A DNA stretch of 13,467 nucleotides from Amoebophrya sp. AT5.2 (taxonomy: Eukaryota; Sar; Dinophyceae; Syndiniales; Amoebophryaceae). The stretch spans positions 1-13,467 of the forward strand of contig RXOD01005551.1 of assembly GCA_005223375.1 (NCBI GenBank), written 5' to 3'. Below, piece by piece: positions 1-8,843 of this stretch. Numbering within the stretch: the first letter of the stretch is position 1; each line of letters opens with the position of its first letter. The position numbers were made by a program, and so were the translations under genes. Under the pieces are notes generated by a model. The model was not told the DNA's origin, did not search any database, and saw nothing but the letters and a program-made list of their open reading frames with translations.

Positions 1-183
1 CCCCCTTTCCCGCCGGCGAAAGGGCTGAAATTGAAATACGGGCTCTTACTTTCACACTTTCCTGTGGAATCTTCAAATTTTGGTCGCAAGGGCTTCACCT
101 TGGAAGACTTTCCTCACCACGATGACGACGTGGACGAACAACAAGTCACTGACGCCATTGTCTACTATCTTACACTAGTATAA
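1..183 (+). CDS. possible 3' end of an upstream gene (partial, hypothetical)
   Basis: Frame 1 is open from the first base of the window to a TAA at 181-183, giving 60 residues. They end in an acidic/histidine stretch (DFPHHDDDVDEQQ) followed by a short hydrophobic tail (IVYYLTLV). The other two forward frames close early, at 26-28 in frame 2 and about 120 in frame 3. The composition is plausible for the C-terminus of a soluble protein, and codon use is not strongly biased. I recognise no family. The start lies outside the window, and an intron boundary could fall inside this stretch. It could also be chance, since 60 codons is short, so I rate it as a candidate only. Confidence 0.33.
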   Translation, partial: PPFPPAKGLKLKYGLLLSHFPVESSNFGRKGFTLEDFPHHDDDVDEQQVTDAIVYYLTLV

Positions 184-565
184 TCAGACACAGATGAATA
201 TGAAACAAGTGCGTGCGGTGAAGGCTTCGACGGTACAGCGGAGGGTTCAGGAGCAGGCGAGGAACTCGTCGTGGTGTCCCAACAATTGCCGTGGGGAAAT
301 TCATTGTATGGCTCGAAGGTCGTGGCCAACATCTTCATGCACTCGTCTTTTTACTTTCGCTGTTGGACATCTCATCTGTGCAGGAGCATATGATTCTTTC
401 AGAGCAGAAAATTGTAGTCGTGAAACATCCTCGGTCGAGGAATGAAGGCGATCAGGTTGAGGATCTTCTTCACAGCGCTACCACTATTCGTCACGTGGTC
501 CTAAAAATCGTACCTCCACGACAAGGAACAAGGATAACGAAAAACAGCAAGCAGCGGAGAACGCG
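184..565. other. spacer / 5' flank of the Tag1-like gene
   Basis: No convincing gene is present. Two overlapping frames are open here, but one starts from a non-ATG codon and neither shows a recognisable domain or the GC-rich third positions of the downstream exons. The frame of the next gene is closed by a TGA at 458-460 and open from 461 on. The stretch 461-565 could therefore be 5' UTR or an upstream coding exon. No clear promoter motif was seen. Confidence 0.4.
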
Positions 566-3500
566 ATGCTGTGGGGTAGCCGCGCCGATCCGGCGGAGGG
601 GGCAGACGCTGGCAATGGCAATGCAGCAGCTCAAATAAGACAGACTCCCTCTACTACTGCGGAGGGGTCCTCCGCCGTCGACAATGAATTCGACGCGGCT
701 CAGGCCGAAGGCAGAGACATCGTCTCATTAAGTGCGCCACGCGGTGGCGCCAAGAATCAGATCGGGTCTTTTTTCACGCAACACGTCCGCATACCGTTGT
801 GCCCGCGACGATGCTGCAGCTGCCGCATGAGCCGGTCCAGGGCCTCGTCGAACGACAGTACTGCAGAACAACTCCCCCCAACCACCACGACGAGTGGCAA
901 AGCTGCCGAGCTGCAGCTTCCGATGTGGTTGGTGATTCTTCTCGTTCTGGCCCTGTTCCTGTTCACCCTGTTCTGGGTCGTCGTCCCCTTCGTTGTTCAG
1001 CTGATCGTCACGCACAGCGGTATCAACGTGGTGTCGCTCGGTCTGAGCTCCCCGACGAAGAACAGTGTGTTCCTCACGAGCCAAATGGAGTTGGTGAAGC
1101 CAGGGGTTGCGACGATGCTGTCGGCGGAAGTGAAGGCCTTTCGAATGGAGATGCATCTGGTGCCGGAGGAGCAGGTTGTGCCTCCGGACATCCTTCCAGG
1201 CAGCAGCTCCGATGACATCACACGCATCGGGGATTTTGGCATGCCGCCGATTTCGCTTCACGGCGGCAAAACGAAGGAGATCGTCGCCGTCGAGCAGCGC
1301 TTTCTGATCAGTTCGGAGGACAACATGGTCTCGCTCGGCGCCTCCCTCTTGCGGGAGAAGCAGCTCCAAATTCGCGTGCTGGGGCACAGCAAAGTGCACG
1401 TTCCGAACATCCTCCTAGGCCTGTTCGGCTCCTACTCCGTCACGTTCGACAAGACGCTGACGATTCCCGGGCTGGACAACTTGAAAGGAGTGATCGAGCT
1501 GACCAAATTCGAGCTGCCGGGAGAAGTTTTCGATCCCGACGACAAAAAGAAAGTGATCGCGGTGGAGGCCGAGGCGCGGATAAACAACCCGACGAACTAC
1601 ACGCTTGAGCTGGGGCACGTGCTGAAGCTCGACTGCCAGTTCCAGAATGCGTCCATGAGTCGGGTGGAACTGATAGATTTCGTTCTCACGCCCGGGATTA
1701 CGGAGAACGTAACTGTGAAGGGAGTGTTCGCGCCGACGGATTTCGAGAAGGCAGCCGACTTCCTGAGCGAGTTTGTCGGGGGAGGTGGGGGAAATGATAT
1801 TGCGGAGCAGAAGGTATGGCTGCACGCAAAGGGATTGGACGTGTGGTTCAATCGAATTGGGGGTTCATCTTGGACTGGTGGCGAGCATGGAGGTAGTTTC
1901 GCTCCGAAGGAAGTCCCTCCCCTACTTCCAGGAGGTGATCGGGCTGAAGACGAAGAGGAGCCTGAACACACGTTTAGTGCTAACAAGGACCACAACGACG
2001 ATCAAAATCAAATCCGGATTCCGTGGTTTTCGCGGTTGGTGCAGTCCATGGCATCGGAGACTGGCTTGAACAAAGTCGACGGGCGCGAGTTTATCCGGGG
2101 TGTGAACATCTCGGAGATCGGCTTTGACGTCCCCGGCGGCGAGGACAATCTGCACGCGTGGGGACTGCTGGACATCGACTTCAAAATACCCTTCGCAAAG
2201 TTCAACTACTCCATCACTTCGCTCGGCGCAGAACTCGACATCTCGCAAAACAACTACACCAGCTCCACAGCAAGCATGAAGGAGACGGAGGTATTGGAAG
2301 AACACAAACATAGAGATAGATTGATGGATAGTTTGTTAGACCATAAAAGAACCTGGTCATCGATTGGGGATTTCTGAGACTGTAGCTCTCCTTCTCCGTG
2401 CTCTTCCGAGCTCTGACCACCTTCACCTGTGTTTATTCCCGTTAACTCAAACTTCGACAGGTCGGCTACATCCCGAACTACGCTGACCACTCTGGTATCC
2501 TGCGAATCAAGATGCCCCTTTCCCCAGTAGCCTTGACGAACGCGTCCGCCTTCAACGACCTGCTCTTCGACGTGTACTCGAAACCGCTCGTGCACATCGA
2601 CTTGGGCGGTAAGGGAGTTGCTGTTATGAGCTCCGTGTTGAATCCCCGGTGGCACCTGCACGACATCCCGATAAGCGTTAAGACAACGATCCAGGGGTGG
2701 AACCAATTCAGGGATGCAGGTACCACGACGACGACGACGACGATGAAAAAGCATAGATCAAAATTCAATAGATTCCTTCATGTTTTGCGAGTCCGATACC
2801 GATTGCGGGAGCGAGTAGCAGCTGCGCAATGAATACAACGAAATTCAATTTTGGTCGTCGGTCTTGATCTTGTTTCTTTGTTTTGGTACAACGTACTGTT
2901 GTCGAGTGAGTTGTGAAGATGTGTGTCTCTCTGTCTATCGGTACAACTACTGACCAAGGGGGCCGCTAGTCCTATTGCAGCCATCAGCGATTCCTATATC
3001 CCTTGCATCTTCTGCTTGATAGCCATCAATCACCTCAACGCCCATCGGACAGCCATCACCGTGTCCCACATCGACATTTTGAAGTCGCAGACAACTGCTA
3101 CTCAAGTCCACGTCGGCGCCGTGCTCGAACTCGAGAACAAAACGCCGCTTTCCGCGAATCTCGGTTTTCTGCCGGCGCACCTGATCGCCGATAACCGAGT
3201 GTCGCTCGGAACGGTAAAAGCGTACAACGCGAAGCTGCAGGCGTGGTCGACCGCCAGAGTGGAAGCCACGGTCATCGTCGACAGGAACAGCAACGGAACG
3301 TGGCCGCATCAACTACAACTACCGGGAGGTCTCCTCCTGCAGGAACAAGATTTTGGCACGAAGAAGATGCTGGCGGCTCCCGGTCCAGACGAGCCTGACA
3401 CTGATGTCGCAGTCGATCGACGCAAACTGCTGCGCAGAAAAAGGAACGACGAGTTCGGATTCGTCCGAGTAGAAGACACGTCCGAGCAGATGGAATGGCC

Positions 3501-4743
3501 CCTGACGGGCTTGCTCGACTCCCTCGGCTTCAGCGCAGTTTTTCCGAGCAACCCTTTTCTGGTGCGGTCTCCGCTGCCATATTCCGGCTTTGCAGGCTCG
3601 GGAAATGTGATCAGGTCGATGCCGAGCGCCGCTAGTATAAGTAGCACACGAACATCACAATCGGTGTGGCCGTGGTCGTCGTGGCGTTCAGGGGCGGGAG
3701 AACGAGAAGACTCAGGATTCTGGACGAGGAGCAGAACAAGTGGTTTTGACGCAGATCGGTCGTGGACGTCGTCAGCATCAGCAGATGCTTTCTCATTCAC
3801 TAGGGAGTGGCTGAGCGGCTTCACGAGTCCGAACGAGCGCGTGCCGGAGCCGGCGCCAGGGCCAGCCGCTCCAGCAGGAGTAGTGGAGCGAGGCAGCTTG
3901 CAGATTTTTCTGAAGCGCAGAGGAAGACCAGAGCCAAGTACGCCACCCAGCGTGTCGCGCTCCTTCTGGCCGCCGGCGCCGGGGACCTTGTTAACAACGG
4001 CGTCTACTTCCTGGTCCTCTCCTGTGACACTTGCTCCACCGGAAGATGCTTCTACTTACGCCGACTTCGCTTCAACAGGCGCGCTGCACCAGGTCCAAGC
4101 GTCCCGGCCAACCGAACACATCAACATGAACAGCCTGGGGCCCCCCACCAGCAACGTGATCATGCCCGTCTTGGAGCGGCTACTTGGCGACCACCTCAGC
4201 AACCGCACCGTGGCTGCCACCGCTTGCGGCGCGTACGAGGAGCTGTGGCAGAACCTCACCTTTCTTGTTCCCGTGAGCAAGAGGCTGAAGGACATCCAGG
4301 TGCGGATTCCGGGCCGGCGGCGGAACCTGCTTTCCTGGGTGCAGATCCTGCTCGGTCCGCAGGTGATCTTGCTCAAGCTGCAGGCCGTGATGAGCCTCGA
4401 GAACACGTTTTCGGCGTCCCTCCTCGTGAAGACCGCGTACGGCGTGGTGTACGCCGGCGACAACCAGGACATCTTGTTCGGGAGCGTGAACGTCACGTTC
4501 GCGGGCGACGGCTGGCTGGTGCCGGCGAAGTCCAACGCGACCTCGGAGCCCGTGACCGGGGAGCTGCTGCTGCAAGCCTGCGTGCAGCGGCCGCTGGACT
4601 GCGGCAAGGTGGTGGAGCAGCTGTTCGGAAACACGCTGGCCACGCTCGACGTAAGCATGACGGCGCTGGTGGAGGGAAAGTTCAAAATCACCGTGAACGC
4701 AACCGAGCGAAACGTGCCGCTCAGCCTGCACCACAAATTATGA
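566..4743 (+). CDS. multi-exon type II membrane protein with DUF3712/Tag1-like (LEA-2-like) modules
   Basis: Role: in yeast, Tag1 is a vacuolar-membrane protein with a large luminal part, linked to ending autophagy. Here only the family resemblance is claimed. Layout: an Arg/Ser-rich N-terminal tail precedes one strong hydrophobic segment beginning MWLVILLVLALFLFTLFW (about nt 923-1006). Repeated beta-rich modules then extend to the end of the gene. DUF3712-like hallmarks are SPTKNS, the MPPISLHGG edge, NNPTNYTLELG and LTPGITENVTVKG. More than ten N-x-S/T sequons after the membrane segment suggest a luminal or secreted location. Start: ATG 566 is the first in frame after the stop at 458. ATG 827 (MSRSR) would place the membrane segment at residues 33-61 and is an equally good choice. 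Exons: 566-2290, 2461-2719 and 3023 onward, joined by introns that preserve phase. From 3562 to 4078 the coding signal changes frame, so extra short introns are likely. After 4079 the frame is clear again up to the TGA at 4741-4743, ending ATERNVPLSLHHKL, which fits the family's usual end. The exact splice map is uncertain. Confidence 0.68.
2291..2460 (+). other. intron 1 of the Tag1-like gene (GT-AG, phase 0)
   Basis: The first exon frame runs to ACG GAG at 2290, and the sequence continues GTATTG. The next coding frame begins after CTTCGACAG at 2460 with GTC GGC TAC (VGYIPNYADHSG). Both edges fall between codons, so the join is in phase. Inside the intron the exon-1 frame stops at 2375-2377 and the exon-2 frame is closed by a TAA at 2443-2445. 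Length is 170 nt. Both flanks share AG|GT. Near the ends lies an imperfect inverted repeat, GGAAGAACAC (2296) against GTGCTCTTCC (2398), matching 9 of 10 positions. Confidence 0.72.
2720..3022 (+). other. intron 2 of the Tag1-like gene (GT-AG, phase 1; acceptor ambiguous)
   Basis: The donor is GATGCAG|GTACC at 2720. Beyond it the frame degenerates into an (ACG)n run and a basic tail ending in TGA. The coding frame resumes as INHLNAHRTAITVSHID. The acceptor GATAG|CC at 3022 keeps phase 1, so the split codon becomes GCC. Two further acceptors, TTGCAG|CC ending at 2980 and GACAG|CC ending at 3052, also keep the phase and would lengthen or shorten the protein by 14 or 10 residues. The 303-nt choice given here is the middle one. 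Confidence 0.55.
2725..2742 (+). repeat. (ACG)6 trinucleotide microsatellite
   Basis: Six perfect ACG units lie just inside the proposed second intron. They extend the reading frame past the donor as a poly-Thr stretch, which is why the exon-2 frame appears open further than it should. Confidence 0.9.
3562..3644 (+). other. possible intron 3 of the Tag1-like gene
   Basis: Upstream of 3561 frame 1 is coding-like (LLDSLGFSAVFPSNPFL). From 3645 to 3746 a different frame (codon starts at multiples of 3) reads ITIGVAVVVVAFRGGRTRR and then LRILDEEQNKW, with clearly higher GC at third positions than frame 1. Donor CTG|GTGCGG (3562) and acceptor AAGTAG|CAC (3644) join these in phase 0. Other donors at 3538 and 3607 also fit the phase. 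Frame 1 stays open across the region, so a reading without an intron cannot be excluded. Confidence 0.35.
3743..3803 (+). other. possible intron 4 of the Tag1-like gene
   Basis: The frame coding 3645-3742 hits TGA at 3747. A donor G|GTTTTG at 3743 (or GTGGTT at 3740) and a pyrimidine-rich acceptor TTTCTCATTCACTAG at 3803 would remove this stop. The join is phase 2 into WLSGFTSPNERVPEPAPG. The frame best supported by third-position GC shifts again around 3861-3900, so another join may be missing from this model. Confidence 0.25.
4024..4078 (+). other. probable short intron 5 of the Tag1-like gene (55 nt)
   Basis: The frame at multiples of 3 is coding-like up to here (GDLVNNGVYFLVLS; about 31 of 40 third positions are G/C at 3903-4022, against about 24 of 40 in frame 1). 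Frame 1 is clearly coding afterwards (SRPTEHINMNSLGPP and on). Donor TCCT|GTGACA and acceptor CTTCGCTTCAACAG, with a long pyrimidine tract, join them in phase 1. An alternative pair, 4014-4092 (CTG|GTCCTC ... CACCAG|GTCC), is phase 0 and also consistent. Confidence 0.45.
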
Positions 4744-5756
4744 CGTCGAGGTCGACCGATGGTTGTCAAAAAGTAGCAGGATGGGGATGCGCTGGAGCAG
4801 CGTTATTGTGCTTGTCGTGGAGGACGACATGAGGAACCTGCTGCCGGCCCGCGGAGGCGTTGCGCTTCCTTGGGGCGCGAACGTCCACAGGTTGAGGTTG
4901 GTCAACAACATGAAAAGTGTTTTACAGATGGTAGCTGCCGGGCTGGATGAAGCTGGGATTCGTGCTCGGATTCATCCACCTGCACTTTATTTCAAATAAT
5001 TTGGTTTTGGAGCGGTGGGATACTATCTTCCCGTGCACAAGCACACTTTTGATAACGGGCGAGGCACCACAGGTTGCTGCAGCTGCGCCCTTGTCGCTCT
5101 CGACTGTCCGCCGCTTGCGCCACATGACTTCGTCCTACGTTTCTTTGCAGTTTCTAGCATGGAGACGAGGACCAAACAGCACCAAAAATTGCACAGCAGC
5201 CAGGGGCGACCGCCTACCTGGACCGCTCCTGCAGCGGGCTGCCCCTGTCCGGTGCAAACGATCCGAGAGCGACCTGCAAACGATCCTCAAGAAAGATGTT
5301 CATGATCATCGGCATCAAGCGGAAGTTCTATTTCTTTGTGGCCGCGGCTCCATCTTGATCTTCAACGCATTCTCCTATCGATCCTGAAAATAAGCAGAAG
5401 CACTCCAACTGCGACTCGTTCTTGTCCTTTTCTCGACGTCGTCGGTCGTCGCCTTTTGATGAAATAAACTGCCGCGGTACAGATTATTTCATGTGGAGCC
5501 AGGCGCAGCAGCAGGCGACCACGAGAATTCTATTTGTAGTACGAAGACGAAGCGTTGCTTTCGATATTGCTATCTTCACGACTTGTATCTACCTCAACCT
5601 CTACGCCTGTCCTAGAGGGTACAGCTACAACTACAGCGCGTGATCTATACTACCTCACCCACGCGAGGACAAGAGTTGTCTCGCGATATTGAGAAAGCGA
5701 GCCTCCTCCACTTCCACCTTTCAAGAAATGGCGCACGAGTCGTGCATCGAAGCGGC
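4744..5756. other. intergenic region between the Tag1-like gene and the Pus10-like gene
   Basis: This 1-kb stretch has no recognisable domain. Several short frames are open (for example 4763-4999 and 4947-5387) without family resemblance. One stretch, 5158-5358, reads plausibly as a terminal exon after a pyrimidine-rich TTTCTAG, but the upstream protein already ends at the position expected for its family. The 3' part should hold the 5' UTR of the next gene: an in-frame TAG at 5613-5615 closes its frame, and CAG sites at about 5624 and 5636 could serve as trans- or cis-splice acceptors. Confidence 0.45.
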
Positions 5757-8192
5757 ATGACCATGAGCATGACGGAATCACTCATCGACCCAGTGCATCC
5801 CCAGCCGGAATCTCCGTCTCCAACGAGCGACGCCAGCAGCAGCACGTCCACGCTGTGCAGCTCTAGCATTATGTCGACCACGACCGCGCAGCGGACGCCA
5901 GAGCGGTATTCGTACCACGTCCACGACTACGGCAAGCTGCTTCACCGCATCTGCTCCGATGTCGGATTCGGCGAATGGGACCAAAAAAGGGTGCTCTTGA
6001 AGCCGCTGGAACTCTATCACCCTCTGCTAAAATGGAGGGCCTTGCGCCGCAAGACGATAACCACGACCGGCGTCATAGACGAGGAGGACAAGGAGCAAGA
6101 CGACCGCGAATCTCCATCACGTCGACCGTATTCGTCGGCCCACCTCCCGGGACCGGAAATCGCGAGCCTGTTCAAGAACGACGCAAACGAAAAGATGAAA
6201 GCGCCGGGACTTCTCGGCCCCCTTCACGCACCTGAGATCGCTTACGCGCACGAAATTGAAGCTGCAGCTGTTGAACAAGGGGCGGGGGCGCCGTGGCTGG
6301 TGGTGGAGCTCGGGTTCGAGCTGAGCGACGCAGCGCTACTCGAGCTGGACCAAGCGGAACGGCACGTCTTCAATGCGATCGCTTTACTTCTCCCTGCTGG
6401 CGGTCGTGGGAAAAAAGGTAAAGGAGATCGTGGCAACAGAGGGAATCACGCGAAGGGCATAGGCAAAGGCAAGGGAAGCAAAGGCAATCCATCCTCGGCG
6501 GAAAACACAACAAGAAAAGACGCAAATGCTGAGGAATATCAACTGCAAAAGCAAGATCATGATCAGGCCGCGACGAACGGGCAGTGCAAGAAAAGGAAAA
6601 TAGAAATGAACCACGTCGCGAGCGCGGATGGTCGTGCCGAAGCAGCTCAAGTTGCGGCCGTTGCCGGCGCAGCTGCTGGGTCTCGTGCGGACGCGGAGCC
6701 CAGCACGGTAGTAGAAAACGGTAACAGCGACATGTTGTCTTCCCTCCGCGCAAAGTACGCCTGCACCGCAACACTCCGGAAGCTGGGGCAGGAAATCGAT
6801 CGTCTTGTGAACCACGCAGGCGGAAGCGCAACTCTGCCCTCTCCCACCACTAGCGAGAAAGCGCCGTTTTCCGCCGAACATGACCAGGACCACGAGCAGG
6901 CCCCCGACCTCTGCGTGGTCATTCGCTCTGTGACGCGGCGGCCGGTGTTCGTAAAAGGTAGGTACAACAAGTACAGCCGCAAGGTCAGCCAAACGCAGTG
7001 GTTTTTAAACGACGAGCTCGCCGACGTGGACGAAGTGGAGGACGAGGCGGTGCACGAGGACGCCGGCCGTGAAGCAGTGGAGGGGGATCATGAGGTCCCC
7101 GCCACGGCCGCCGCGGCGAGTAGAAAAGCTAAAACCTCCGCGGTACAATCGGTGGAGGAGCTCGTCGTGGACACGATCGGTGACAAATTCTATTTCGCTG
7201 ATTCCGGTTCGGGGAGGCTGCTCCCGGAGATGACATCTTCTTCGAAAGCGCGGACGAACATCAAATTTCATGCCGCGGGCCGTGAGGACATCGACGTGCG
7301 GATGTTGGGAAACGGGCGACCCTTCGTCCTGGAGATCGCCGATGCAAATCGGCGACCGAATATTTTGAGTAGCGGCGCCACAACAGGAGCAGAGCCAGCA
7401 CTTGCGGAGGCGATTGCTTCTGGTTCTCGTGCTTCTGATGAAGAGTGCGCGCGAGATGGAGCCGCGCGCACGGATTTGAACCCAGAGTACGACATCTTCG
7501 GCTCGCTGGCGCAAGACGAGGATGTGAAAATTGGCGATGGGGTAGTTCCCCGTCGAGACGGTATTTTTCCATCGGAGCAGGCGGAGCCTCTTGTGCGCAT
7601 TCGCCATCTGTCATACTGCGACCAGGCAGCGTTCCGCCGACTCCAGGCCAGCGCCGAGAGCCACACGAAGATCTATGCATGTCTGGTCGAATGCTCGCGC
7701 CCCATCATCCCATTCCGATTCCTAGGACAGGACATCGAGGTTGAACAACCCAGTAGTACTGAGAGAATCGCCACTGTGAACCTGAACACCCGAGGCCAGT
7801 TCCCGCTCACGCTGCAGCAGAAAACACCGTTTCGGGTGCTGCACCGAAGGTCGAACATCGTCCGGGAAAAACAAATTTCGGAAGTACGGATCACAAAAGT
7901 GGTTTCTCGCACCACCTTCGAGTGCGAAGTCCATGCGGAGGCCGGCTGCTACATCAAAGAATTGGTCAATGGCGATTTCGGGCGGACAACGCCGAGCTTC
8001 AAAGACTGGGTCGAGGAATGGTTTGGTGAATCTGGTGGCGCGAGAAAAATGATTGATGAAGAAGGCACGAATGCGCTTCGGGAAGTAACAGCCGAAGAGG
8101 AAGACACTGTTGGAATAAATAATAGAAGCCCTTTCTTCTTGTCTTGTGAAATGCTCGCATTAGATGTGGCAGAGGTGAGGGATGACGTGTAA
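5757..8192 (+). CDS. PUS10: Pus10-type tRNA pseudouridine synthase, single exon
   Basis: Role: Pus10 enzymes convert uridine to pseudouridine at positions 54/55 in the T-arm of tRNA. Evidence (811 residues from ATG 5757): GRYNKYSRKVSQTQW at 401-415, SVEELV at 465, GREDIDVRMLGNGRPF at 508-523, QKTPFRVLHRRS at 688-699, YIKELVNGDFGRTTP at 732-746, and a final LDVAEV. These are the Pus10 signature blocks in the usual order. The catalytic Asp lies in GREDIDVRML, probably D511 by analogy with other pseudouridine synthases. Start: the frame is closed at 5613, and 5757 is its first ATG, with further Met codons at 5763 and 5769. Odd points: residues 1-370 are divergent, and I see no CxxC pairs of the kind expected in the zinc-binding/THUMP half. 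A Lys/Gly-rich insertion and a possible nuclear signal (KKRKIE, about 279) sit near 217-315. Acidic or low-complexity loops interrupt the core at about 416-460 and 530-575. No intron is needed. The family call is firm; activity is inferred. Confidence 0.9.
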   Translation: MTMSMTESLIDPVHPQPESPSPTSDASSSTSTLCSSSIMSTTTAQRTPERYSYHVHDYGKLLHRICSDVGFGEWDQKRVLLKPLELYHPLLKWRALRRKTITTTGVIDEEDKEQDDRESPSRRPYSSAHLPGPEIASLFKNDANEKMKAPGLLGPLHAPEIAYAHEIEAAAVEQGAGAPWLVVELGFELSDAALLELDQAERHVFNAIALLLPAGGRGKKGKGDRGNRGNHAKGIGKGKGSKGNPSSAENTTRKDANAEEYQLQKQDHDQAATNGQCKKRKIEMNHVASADGRAEAAQVAAVAGAAAGSRADAEPSTVVENGNSDMLSSLRAKYACTATLRKLGQEIDRLVNHAGGSATLPSPTTSEKAPFSAEHDQDHEQAPDLCVVIRSVTRRPVFVKGRYNKYSRKVSQTQWFLNDELADVDEVEDEAVHEDAGREAVEGDHEVPATAAAASRKAKTSAVQSVEELVVDTIGDKFYFADSGSGRLLPEMTSSSKARTNIKFHAAGREDIDVRMLGNGRPFVLEIADANRRPNILSSGATTGAEPALAEAIASGSRASDEECARDGAARTDLNPEYDIFGSLAQDEDVKIGDGVVPRRDGIFPSEQAEPLVRIRHLSYCDQAAFRRLQASAESHTKIYACLVECSRPIIPFRFLGQDIEVEQPSSTERIATVNLNTRGQFPLTLQQKTPFRVLHRRSNIVREKQISEVRITKVVSRTTFECEVHAEAGCYIKELVNGDFGRTTPSFKDWVEEWFGESGGARKMIDEEGTNALREVTAEEEDTVGINNRSPFFLSCEMLALDVAEVRDDV

Positions 8193-8660
8193 CTGGAAAT
8201 GAATCCAATGGACTTGCGGCGCCCACGACAAGTGGACAACGACCGCTACATTGTACGAGTCGGAATCATGCAAATGAAGCCAAAACACGGCCGAGGGAAA
8301 TATAAAAAATCAAAATAATGTTCGAAGTGCCTCCATCAGGCCAGGTTAGATCAGGACGAGCTAATGCAACCATGCAGGGCGCAGGCGTGCTGGCACATGG
8401 ACGACATGTGTGACTCGTCTATTGACGTCGTGCAGAGAATCAAAAAACGAGACCACAAAGAGTAAGTACTTGAAGTTGAAACGCACAGTATTGGTCCACA
8501 AGAAGGCTATTTATGCCGTAAGAAACCAACGGAGAGTGCCGCTCGCCTGAATTCCAGAACGACACCGACAGTGAGAGCGCTGAGGGTGTCTGCTGGTGCT
8601 GAACGCTACGAGTGCAAATTGCGTTTGGTTTCTAGCTACATGTCAAATCTTGCGTTCGTT

Positions 8661-8690
8661 GGTTTAGGTTTTGGTTTTGGATTTAGTTTA
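8661..8690 (+). repeat. degenerate telomere-like G/T-rich patch
   Basis: The patch reads as GGTTTAGG, then two TTTTGG units and ATTTAGTTTA. It is an irregular relative of the TTTAGGG telomere repeat used by plants and many alveolates. It lies about 150 bp upstream of the start codon of the next gene. Confidence 0.5.
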
Positions 8691-8776
8691 TAGTCTGACT
8701 GCTGTTGATGCCTAAAATCAACTGTTTCTAGTGTGCGTCCGTACCTCAGACATAGATTGGGCACCAGCTTGAACGA

Positions 8777-8800
8777 TTTAGGGTTTAGGTGGGTTTAGGG
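8777..8800 (+). repeat. interstitial TTTAGGG-type telomere motif
   Basis: One perfect TTTAGGG (8777-8783) is followed directly by TTTAGG, a TG interruption and GGTTTAGGG. This makes about three near-units, 44 bp upstream of the next start codon. It could be a remnant of telomere repair or a telo-box-like promoter element. Its length is far below that of a true telomere. Confidence 0.65.
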
Positions 8801-8843
8801 TATTGCATTTTCTTTTTCATACGCACCGGTAACAGTAACTCGA

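Larger units (their letters stand above)
8193..8843. other. intergenic spacer with telomere-like patches
   Basis: No gene is supported. A 39-codon frame at 8199-8318 is too short to call. The spacer should contain the 3' end of the Pus10-like transcript and the 5' region of the next gene. It includes an A-rich TATAAAAAAT at 8301 and two G/T-rich telomere-like patches near its 3' end. Confidence 0.5.

Noticed and set aside
70..100. A possible relic of the dinoflagellate spliced leader (AAATTTTGGTCGCAAG)
   Set aside because: Only the ATTTTGG core and a trailing CAAG match the known leader. A similar ATTTTGGTCG occurs at about 2850 inside an intron, so it is likely chance.
3807..4832. A 341-codon frame through the end of the first gene
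   Set aside because: It starts at GTG. Only its middle (about 3861-4023) looks coding and is better explained as an exon of the first gene. The rest is an Ala/Arg-rich shadow of frame 1.
4739..4999. A shifted frame just past the stop codon reading NYDVEVDRW and onward, suggesting a frameshift at the end of the first gene
   Set aside because: The resemblance to a beta strand is short, the rest of the frame has no family features, and a natural stop at 4741 fits the family.
5158..5358. Candidate terminal exon of the first gene after TTTCTAG, reading HGDEDQTAPKIAQQPGATAY and ending in a short hydrophobic tail before TGA
   Set aside because: No upstream donor could be tied to it in phase. The Tag1-like protein already ends at 4743 with the segment expected at its C-terminus.
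8199..8318. A 39-codon ORF directly after the Pus10-like stop
   Set aside because: It is too short and of basic low-complexity composition (ends KYKKSK), with no supporting signal.
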